NCBI GenBank assembly: GCA_022577435.1
Contig: JAKOON010000050.1
Location: 1,966,001 to 2,030,000, forward strand
DNA from: Embiotoca jacksoni
Taxonomy: Eukaryota > Chordata > Actinopteri > Embiotocidae
Length of the DNA stretch: 64,000 bases
Reading direction: 5' to 3'
A program made the translations under genes and the position numbers. The notes under the pieces are model-generated. The model was not told the DNA's origin. It did no database searches and was given only the letters and a program-made list of their open reading frames with translations. This document shows positions 39,101 through 47,836 of the stretch, piece after piece; the stretch's first letter is position 1; each line of letters begins with the position of its first letter.

Positions 39101-42100
39101 TTGCATTGCTAGGCAACATCTATCTAAGCAGGAAGGGATTCACCAGCTTTAAAATCTAAACAAGCAGATCATGCAGCAGTCTGGCTGTCTCTATATCCCT
39201 TTTACTGCTATTTACGACTTCTCTTTGTCTCTTTATTGTTTGTGTGGATTCGTGACTTCTAACTTCACCGGCGCTGACGTAACGATCGACAAGTCCAGCC
39301 GGACATGTCGATCCAAAATCTCTGACTTGAGGTGAATTTGCAGGAGACGCTGTCACTTCATTTGCACCTTTCATGTGTCGCCATCAATTTAAGCCGCAAA
39401 AATAACCATACCCGTCAATCGGTACAAACAAATATGGTCGTATAATCTCTACAGGTTTTTTTTTTATATATATTTATGGGAGAAAACTTGTGCATCAGAT
39501 GTGACCACTGAAAATTACAAAATCTCATAACTATCCCTCCTCAGCATTGTTATTTCGAAAAAGTGTTTCTCCAGTAACGATGAACTGGCTCTTAGCCTTC
39601 ATCCCTGTCATCAGCTTCTTCTATCCAGCATTTTAATTGGCTGAGGCTGGCACAACCCTCCAACCCAGCTGTGTTCCAGCCACAACCCGGAGCAAGACTC
39701 CAGTGTTCTTCACTAATTACTGCTGCTGTCTCCGATGATCTGTGACATAGTCAACTCCCACAGAATTACCCTCACCTCTCCCATTTACAGTACCTGTCAA
39801 TAACCTCCCTCATTTTCACACATCAGTAAGAAATCAGTGAAGTAGAGCAAAGGATTGACCAAAAAATGATGCCCTTTCAAGAGGTTCCTGCAAGACTAAT
39901 GACTGTTAAAAAGCAATTAAGTGGTAGCAGCAGTCTGTGCAGTAGATCTCTGTATTTTATTGCCAACGCCCGGCCACAGCACCTCTGCTGTTTAAATTAT
40001 TGCTATGTAAATCACCTGAAGTGCTTTGGTATTGGAAAGCAGCAGATTTAAGATGCTGGTGCATGTGCTAAGTAGACAGTATCCCGATATTCGCGGAGGC
40101 CTCCATTTGAGGGAATAACTCCTGCTATTCATCAGCGTGTCAGTCTACCTCGAGCTGGCACTACATTCTGAGAAGTTCGCTGGCGGAACAAATGAAGTTC
40201 TCTCTGACTCGCACATAAAATGCCTATTCTGTATTTCTGCAAAACTGATGTGAAATATAGCGCCTAAAAGTTCTGAACAAGCTCGTAGTGGAGGCACTCT
40301 TACTTTACCTGCGTCTCTTCGTTCTGTCACGCAAAGACCTTTGCGTTCTTTCACTGTCCCAGTGTAAAACCTTCAGGTGGATGCGTGAGCTGTAAAATAA
40401 TAACTGTAAAGGTTTCCCTTGTATTGAAAACTTAAGGTTGTGCGATATTTTAAGAATAATGAGTTAAGGGCTTTCAAAAAGACGATGTTCTATAGAAGTG
40501 CAATTCCTTATGAGGAAGGTGGTTTATAGTTAAAACTATGGCTGAAAATGTGCTTTTCTGTGTCTACAATGTACAGCATGTGTACAGCGGATGGAGCCCC
40601 ACCCAGAGCTGCTGTAAACACAGATTGGATGCTTGTCTCAGTAGAAATCTTTACATGAGATGTCACTGTCCTCTGCTGGTTTTTGTACTGTATTACACCC
40701 ACGGTGTGGAGATCCAATTTGGGCCAAAGGAAAATGCTTGTTTGTTAATGGTTTAACTAAGTGTAATTAAACTATACAGTCATTGTGTCCCACCAACTAT
40801 TACCATGCCACCGAGCACAAGTAATTTGTGTTGGAATTCAAGCTTGTGACTGTTAATGTGCTTATCACAGCAAACTCCATTGAGGGGATTAATTGTTTAA
40901 TTGTAAAAAAAAAAAAAAAAAGTCTCTGTTGCCCGCAGCACGTCGGTATTTCGCAATATTAATGCATTCCCTTATTCCCCAGCTTATCTGTATTCCTGCA
41001 CCAGATATGGTGAGAAGCTTAATGGAGTTTTTTTTTTTTTTTTCCTCTATTGAAGGATCTAAATTGATTTAGTTTTGCAATTATATACACAACACATGAT
41101 GTGCATGCAGTTTTTATTTATTTTATAAAAAGAGGAACAGCATAAACAACAACAGTAAAACATACGCAGTCTGAACATTTGCAAGCAACACACCAATATA
41201 GTGACATTTAAAAAAAATGTAATTAAATTAAATGATAATTAGAAAATAAAATGGAATAAATTCATGAATAAATACTAATTCAATTACATTTAAAAAATAT
41301 TAAATAAAATGAAAAAAAAAAATCCCAGAATTTGGCTTAGTCCATCAGACCATACATTGTATTCTATCTTGTGTCCAAAAAAAAAAATTGTAAAAGACAT
41401 TCCAAATTTGTATGTGGATGCAGTTTAAGAAATGAAACAACAAGTATGCAGTGAACACGTGCGAGGAGATAAGAATCCACCTCATACATTCCACGGTACC
41501 TCCCCGGGCCTTCGATCATGAGACGGAAACACAGCACAGAACTCCCTCCGCCCCCCGGCTCCATGAAGCGGTCAACTGTATTCCCAGCATAAGGTGCGCT
41601 CATTCACGATCGACTCGTTAATTTGAGCTCATTTGGAATACACATTAGCAGCCCGACCTTTCTCAACCTCAACCTCCTGATCGTCTATATTTACTACACA
41701 ACGCGTTTCGTTTTAAAGTACACGCAAAGTGCCACATTCATGTGGAATAACACCACAGAGCTCGACTGACTCAATTTGACTTCCCGCCTTGCCCGACCAA
41801 ACGCCTCACTAATTCACGGCGTGCTATGCCAACACTACGCTAATGTGATAAATCAGAACGGGAGTAGTTTGTCTTGGACATTAAAACCTTCTGTTGTAGC
41901 GGTCAAGTGAATGGAACACTCAGTTTGATTTACACACTATTTTGTTTTGTTTCTTTATTGGGCATGCGAGCAGTTTTGTGGCTCTGTCGCTTCCTGTTGG
42001 CCTCTTTGTCTATTTGAATTGGGTTAACTGCCTTGAAGTTTGGCGTTTCCTCGGCCAGGCCCACGTTTTGACTTCCTCAGTGTTTCAAACATTTACTACG

Positions 42101-42475
42101 TGGATTTTATACGAATATTTACAGTCGTCAAGAGTTCCAGCTTCACCACGAGGGTTGGCATTCGCCGTTTTGAGGGAAATGCCTTGACAACTATGAAATG
42201 ATTGCCATTCGCTAAATGCGGTAAACTCGTCAGGATGATCGTGAATTACTTCGGTGATCCTCTGCCTTTTCATCTTGGCATCAGCAACTCTGAAAGTCCA
42301 GCTTATAAAATGCTTTGATTTGTGGCCAAACGCCCGCCAAACGGGTGACACTCCCGTCAGCCTCAGCTGTTCTGTGAAGCGCTAATTACCAAACATGAGC
42401 AAATTAACACGCTAAACTGAGCTGGTAATCAGGGTAAATTGTATGCTTAACATTAACGTGTCAGCATTGTGACTG
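36160..42475. other. Gene-free desert segment
   Basis: No exons were recognised. Notable contents are the 33-bp tandem duplication at 38576, poly(A) and poly(T) runs near 40.9 and 41.03 kb, an AT-rich stretch at 41.1-41.35 kb, and two AT-rich, ATTA-motif-rich blocks (37280-37500 and 42351-42470) that read like vertebrate conserved non-coding elements. Conservation could not be tested here. Confidence 0.5.
38576..38641. repeat. 33-bp tandem duplication (2 copies)
   Basis: Two adjacent 33-bp units, each beginning AGGCCTTAGATCTTCTGT, differ at a single base (TCTCT versus TCGCT). Period and near-identity indicate a recent local duplication, possibly a variable minisatellite. Confidence 0.93.
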
Positions 42476-42477
42476 TG

Positions 42478-43070
42478 ATCGTGTTACCGCGTAGCTCCGA
42501 GCACTGCCGCGTCTAAGTATAGCAGCAGAGAGCCGCCAGCGTGGCTGTTGTCTCTTATTGCTGCAGCCACGGACGCCCGAGGCTGCAACAGAGGTGTTAC
42601 ACGTGGGACATCTTTGAGACAGTTTCAAAACTGTTTTAATTTTCCCGTCGTTTACAGAGAAGGAGAGGAACACGAGGAACGGAGGGATGACGTGAAGAAA
42701 GTGGAGGATGACGAGCGGCTGCCGGCGTCGTCCGAGAGGGGGAGCGAGGCGAGGAGGCGGGCAGTCGTACGAACCGCTCCCATGGAGCTCCCTCCTAATG
42801 ACTCCCACTGTGCCGGGTGTTTTTTTCACCGAAGGCGAGGATTACCATTAAACCCAAGTCACATCTTCTCACATGATCCTCCATCCCGCCCGAGGTTCAT
42901 TCACACACACAAGCGCAGATGTGAGCGCGCGCCAGGATGTCGGCGGGGGAGAGCGAGGATGAAAGGGAGGTCGGGCCGAGCAGCGGTCGCGGGACTGGCG
43001 GGGCAGAAATGGACACGTGTGGAACCCACAGCTGATCGGCGTAGCGGATCTCCGAACAAAGATCAGCCAA
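42478..43070. promoter_or_regulatory. CpG-dense segment, candidate promoter or CpG island
   Basis: This roughly 600-bp stretch is far richer in G+C and CpG than the desert around it, for example GCCGGCGTCG near 42.72 kb and GAGCGCGCGCC near 42.92 kb. A 220-codon plus-strand open frame (42548-43210) runs through it but matches nothing I know, and an open frame of this length is expected in GC-rich DNA. It might be the promoter or first exon of an unannotated transcript, or a methylation-free regulatory element about 4.4 kb upstream of tyrp1. Confidence 0.35.
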
Positions 43071-43079
43071 TAATGGGTT

Positions 43080-44100
43080 GCGCTTGTGTGTGTGTGCTTG
43101 TATGTTTGGATCTCGGTGTGTTCATATCCATTTCAGATCATCGTGACATGACCCTCGACCTTTCCGTTCCACTGTTTACTCTGTTGACTCAAGCAAATCC
43201 AGTCCTGTAACTGTCTAATTGGCATACATTTAAAAAAAATAAATAACTGGCTTTTACAAATTAAGTTGATTGACAAATTGGCAATAAAGGAATTGTTTTT
43301 TTAAATGTAGTTTCAAATTTTTCTGGCCCAAAGTGAACAGCACAAGAGTTTGGCAGAGAAATGTTGAAAACAAAAGCTTCTTTATAGACTCGAACAAAAG
43401 ACAGTCAGCAGATCGCTGGCTCCGTCTGTCCTGAAACGTGACCTTAAAACACAGCAGTGCATTTTCGGACCAATAGCGCGATGAATTATTAAATACCCAG
43501 ATCTCTTTTATGACGATAAATCATAGAAAATTAATTTAGGGCCAGTGTAAGACTCTAAGGTCAAAATAATTTATAATTATTAGAGTATTCATCTTGACAT
43601 TTAAGACATGGCGAGGGTGGAGGCTCCGCAGAAATGATGTTTTAAATGGTCCGAACAACCTTGCCACGTTACCAGTCGCCCTAAAAGTTCCCAAAAGGTG
43701 AACATGGGAACTACATATACATAAGGACCACGGCTGCCTTTTCAAACGTACTACATGAGAATGAGCTTCATGCTAGCTTTGTGTAATCCTCCCGGTCATG
43801 CCCCAATTCTGAAACAAAACATCCCCCCAGGAATTATGATGGCCAACGTGAAGCACATGTGACTGGGTTAAGAGTCTTTGCCTTTTGGTGTGTGCAATCC
43901 CACTGGAAAAAAGTTTCCCTACTTGATGCATTCTTATGACATTAATATATGTGCGTGAGGAGAACATTTAAATGGTGAATTACTGAACACGCAGTATTTA
44001 TACTGACGTTAATGATTTTTTTTTTTTTCTGAGAATAAAGTTAACTTGTTACTTTTAGAGCAAACGGCACCAAACATCAATCCTTTCACTGGTAAATTCC
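43080..44100. other. Gene-free stretch
   Basis: AT-rich sequence between the CpG-dense segment and the hAT mosaic. Nothing recognisable was found. Confidence 0.5.
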
Positions 44101-44104
44101 TCAA

Positions 44105-45411
44105 TATTGTTTTCGTGATGAGACGAGTGTTAATGTACCCAACTTAAATAAAAGTATAAGTGCAACAATAGAAAAGTACTTGATTACTTAATTAAGTAAA
44201 AGTCCTGCATTCTAAACCTGACCTAAATATTATCAGCTGAATTTACTCAAAGTCTGAAAAATATGTGACTGATACTATTGTGTATTATTAGATTGTTAAT
44301 ACTGATATGTAAGTAGGATTTTGCTATTTATGTAAAGCTATTACTTTATAAAGTTGAGTCCAGTGGTTTCCAACCGCGGGTCACAAAATGAATCGGACGA
44401 GTTATTTGAGGATTAAGAGGGTTACAAACACAAACTCGAGCTTCACCAATTTGTAAATATTCGTCTTCGTTCTTCACTACAATTTGCGTGTTGAAATATT
44501 TGATACTTTCACCTCTTTGGGCTTCAAAAGCTTTTGAATTCAAAACCATCTGAGAAGCTTAGAGGGAAAATTACTCTGCTGGGAACATGAAAAACTCTCC
44601 CACATCTGAAATGCAGCGGTTGGATGAAATATTCAGATGCTTTACTTATATTTTCAAGTAAAAGTTCTGCATGAAAAATTCTACTGAAGTAAACTCAGTA
44701 TCAGCAGGAAGTGTAGTTCAAGTATTAAAGTTAAAGTTGTGGTTTGGTCCCTCTGACTGACATATGATTATATATGACATGAGTACATTATTGATACCGA
44801 AGCATCAGTGTGTACGGAGCATGTTACTGTTGTAGCTGGGGTAATTAGAGCTGGTTTTGATTAAAAAAAAAAAAATTTAAAACAGGAACAGCAGATAAAT
44901 ATGAGGGTTTGTGAAATGATTACTGAGAGGGGAAAGACAAAATAATTAAGTTCTGACACGCAAATCTTTTTTATTTTTGAAGTTTTTTCTCATATTACAT
45001 TTTTGAGATATTAGATCATTTGAGCATTTATTGAAATGAAACCATGTGAGAAGTTTCGAGGTAAAAGTCACCGTTTGGTGGAGCTGTTAGCAACTCATAG
45101 AAGTCTGAAATGCGACCCCAGTTATTTTACTTTATAAGATATCGGACGACAAACAGGTTGGAAACCGCTGGTTTCATCTGTAGCAATACGTTGTGTTTTA
45201 AAAGCTTGTTATGTTATCCATTGTTTCAAATTTTGAACTGGCAAGTAACTGCAGTTGTCAAATAAATGGCATGAGGTTTGAAGGACAATATTCCCCTCTG
45301 AAAAGTAATGGAGTACTACCAAATGAAAATACTCAAGTAGAGTACAAGTAACTCAAACTTGTGCTTCAGTACAGTGCTTGAGTAAATGTACATCGTGACT
45401 TTCCACCACTG
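44105..45411. mobile_element. Nested hAT-type non-autonomous transposon mosaic
   Basis: At least two families of fish hAT-like elements are mixed. One copy is bounded by CAGTGGTTTCCAACC at 44361-44375 and its inverse GGTTGGAAACCGCTG at 45156-45170, with one mismatch. Its interior is broken by a different element at about 44610-44870 (AAGTAAAAGTTCTGCAT, GTACGGAGCATGTTACTG). The right edge ends in GTGACTTTCCACCACTG at 45411, the terminal repeat of another hAT family. The left flank 44140-44340 (AAGTAAAAGTCCTGCATTC) looks like part of the family inserted in the middle. No transposase frame remains. Family recognition is from memory; the inverted termini are directly visible. Confidence 0.75.
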
Positions 45412-46583
45412 CTGAAACGTGACAAGGAGTGTCTCTCAAGTAGAAGCATACATTAACCTGATTTTTTTTTTTTTTTTTTTTTCTGCCTCTCCTGAAGGAT
45501 CTTCCCATCACCATCACTGGATGTGTGAATTTTCAAAGCATCTGCTGCTAATTAGTGGGTGTTGATGCCCCGGAGGACAGCTGATATACATGCTCTGGTT
45601 GTTGCTGAATTATATCTGACAATTAACAACTATCCTGTAACCTCTCTGCAACCCAGGGTAAAGCCTGCTGTGACTTATGGGACGGATGTAATGCTTTGGG
45701 CGTTTTTGATCGTGCCCTAGATTCCAAGTCCTAAGAGTTATCTATCGCTGGAGGCTTTGTCAACACAAACAGATCATCTTTTTTCTTTGTGTCGCTTGTA
45801 TCGTCGGCTCATTTCGAAGTTATAAAATATTTTTTTGTTTCCAACTGAGCTCCTTCACCCGCAACTCAGTGAAGGACTGATTGGAGGGAGACGTCAAAGG
45901 AATGTTGCGCAGACAGTCCCTAGAAAAGGTGAAGCAAGATGCGTTCGAAGCATAAAAATGAACCGCTTTCACGTGAAATTCACTTTTGTGTCCCATCCGA
46001 ATTATTATTCTAATTATCTCATATCTCCAACCAAACAACAAACTTCCCTGCTTCACGCATACTGCCTCAAAAATCTCCAGCCTCCTTATTCCCAATCTCT
46101 CTGGCGTGGCAGTGGCCATCACACACTCAGCACTCATACTACACACACACACACTTCACATTACTGCCACCTGGTTGGAGACGAAAGGGCTTTACAGCAG
46201 AAAAGGGCTTGCGTTGGTTCCTTTCCCTGTGCCACAAACAAACCTTCTGTGTGGAATCATGAGCTGAAACAAAGACTAACTCACTTTGTCTGCTGCGGGG
46301 CAAACATAAAGACGAAGGTGCAGCTCAAATGCAGTCTGGCGCATTTAAAGTAGGCCATGTTTATTCAGAAAAGAGTGAAACAAAATACCAAAAGTGCACA
46401 GCTGTTTATTTCCACTGAAAGCGTTTGAATTAAGCGTGAAAGTTTATTGCACGTCAAATGCGTGGAAATATCAACCGTTGCCCGTTGATTCACTTTAAGT
46501 TCGAAACATGAAATGGGAATAATAAAAAATAATTCCACACAGACTTATTTTTGTGGAATAAATTTGTGGATTAATTCCATGCC

Positions 46584-46590
46584 TCACGTG
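46584..46590 (+). promoter_or_regulatory. TCACGTG E-box, candidate MITF/TFE site
   Basis: TCACGTG followed by CT is a canonical binding word for the MITF/TFE bHLH-zip family. It lies about 640 bp upstream of the tyrp1 TATA-like element. A 7-bp word can occur by chance, so function is inferred from position in front of a classic MITF target gene. Confidence 0.35.
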
Positions 46591-46624
46591 CTCTTGGCTT
46601 TTAGGTTTTCGAAAGAATGAGGTG

Positions 46625-46628
<4 letters not shown>

Positions 46629-46664
<36 letters not shown>
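46629..46664. repeat. (GA)18 microsatellite
   Basis: 36 bp of uninterrupted GA about 0.6 kb upstream of the tyrp1 promoter. Confidence 0.96.
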
Positions 46665-46667
<3 letters not shown>

Positions 46668-46741
46668 CAAATGACCCGAAATACCCGAACTTTAATAAGC
46701 ACATGAACCTCAGGTATTTCAAGATTAGATCCTGGCATTTT

Positions 46742-46745
46742 TGTT

Positions 46746-46776
<31 letters not shown>

Positions 46777-46811
46777 TAGAGTGAGTGAGTGAGGGGGGAG
46801 GGGGGGGGGGG
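46742..46811. repeat. Composite GT / GA / GTGA / poly(G) repeat
   Basis: A GT tract passes into GA, then GTGA units, then G-rich sequence ending in an 11-base G run. The purine strand is on the plus side and the tail has G-quadruplex potential. Confidence 0.9.
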
Positions 46812-47209
46812 TCTTTACCACACTGGGAAACGTTTTTGGTTATTTCATGTTGAGTAATTAAAAATCCACAAACATCTCCTTCTGTGCCAAAGGCTACATG
46901 TGTGGAGGGGGGCGGGGGGGGGGGGACCTATTACTTCACAGCAAATTAATTTTCATACACAGCTCATAAAAGCGCGCTGAAACGTTGCAGTACGTGTACG
47001 TGGGTGAGCGAGCTCATTCATCATAATTTGTGTTTTCAGATTTTGTAATTGGACTTTCTTACATTCGCGTTGCATTCGTGCAGAAATCCAGGGAATTTTG
47101 AGAAGAATAACACCACGCATGACCGGATCACGCTCCCTTCTTTCCCTCCATCCCCAGAGGAAATATTATGTTATGTGATGGCATCACGCGGGAATCAGAA
47201 AATCCGGGT

Positions 47210-47235
47210 AGTCATGCGCTAATCCGGTATTTAAG
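47210..47235 (+). promoter_or_regulatory. tyrp1: tyrp1 core promoter: variant M-box plus TATA-like box
   Basis: AGTCATGCGCT at 47210-47220 differs by one base from the M-box AGTCATGTGCT, the MITF-bound element known in TYRP1 and tyrosinase promoters. Seven bases later comes TATTTAA (47228-47234), a TATA-like element, which would place transcription start near 47258. The start codon follows at 47482. M-box next to TATA just upstream of a tyrp1 gene is strong positional support, but the C at the eighth position breaks the CANNTG E-box core (CATGCG), so binding strength is uncertain. Confidence 0.6.
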
Positions 47236-47280
47236 GTCGACGGTTCAGTGGTTTGGGTGGAAATAGAAGCAGGGGCCTGC

Positions 47281-47412
47281 ATGGGCGCATGGAAGGGGGG
47301 GGTCTGCTCTCACTCATTTGGCAGAGAAAGTCATTGCTGTTGCGTTGAAGTGATGCACGCTTATTTTTTTGATAAAGTGTTAGTTGAAGTGCAGCCTGTA
47401 TTTTCAAGTTAA
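47281..47412 (+). other. Upstream ORF in the predicted tyrp1 5' UTR
   Basis: If transcription starts near 47258 and the leader is unspliced, the first ATG (47281) opens a 43-codon frame ending with TAA at 47410-47412, before the tyrp1 start at 47482. The encoded peptide has no recognisable features. A spliced leader, as in mammals where TYRP1 has a non-coding first exon, could remove it. Confidence 0.35.
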
Positions 47413-47481
47413 TATCCAGTCGGTGAAACTGACTCGAAATCAGCCGCAGCCGTGCGTAAAGGTCGGAAACACCTTCGGATA

Positions 47482-47836
47482 ATGTGGCGGTGCTGTTTTT
47501 TGGTGCTTGTGTGCGCGGCGGTTGTTAGCGCTCAGTTCCCCAGGGTGTGTGTGACACCGGAGGGAATCAGGAGTGGAGAGTGCTGTCCGTCACCCTCTGG
47601 ACTGAATAACGACCCGTGTGGCGTCAGCGTGGGGCGCGGACAGTGTTCTCCCATCTTGGTTGACGACCGCCCGCACGGGCCTCAGTACCCGCACGACGGA
47701 CGGGACGATCGGGAGCGATGGCCCAACCGTTACTTCAATCGCACCTGTCGATGTAATGGGAACTATGACGGTTATAGCTGCGGCCGCTGCAAACACGGAA
47801 TGACTGGACCCAACTGTGACCAGCCAGTCAGTGTTG
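47482..47836 (+). CDS. tyrp1: tyrp1 coding exon 1
   Basis: Encodes residues 1-118: the signal peptide MWRCCFLVLVCAAVVSA and the Cys-rich N-terminal domain, including FNRTC (Asn86 glycosylation) and the EGF-like CNGNYDGYSCGRC. Ends one base into a codon at donor GTAAGT. The conserved PQYPHDGRDDRE motif of the family is at residues 67-78. Confidence 0.95.

Larger units (their letters stand above)
45412..47190. other. tyrp1 upstream region rich in simple repeats
   Basis: No exon was supported. The region contains a poly(T) run near 45.46 kb, a GA microsatellite at 46629-46664, a GT/GA/G-rich composite at 46742-46811 and a second G-rich tract near 46.91 kb. It probably contains distal tyrp1 promoter elements, including a TCACGTG motif at 46584. 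Confidence 0.55.

Noticed and set aside
42548..43210. 220-codon plus-strand open frame
   Set aside because: Runs through CpG-rich DNA where stop codons are rare; composition is Arg-rich and no family or splice context was recognised. Kept only as a CpG-dense segment.
45835..46353. 172-codon plus-strand frame
   Set aside because: Interrupted composition with CA-repeat translation (THTTHTHT); no family match or promoter.
47452..47481. Upstream extension of tyrp1 exon 1 to a GTG codon at 47452
   Set aside because: Eukaryotic initiation at GTG is unlikely, and the ATG at 47482 is followed directly by a good signal peptide.
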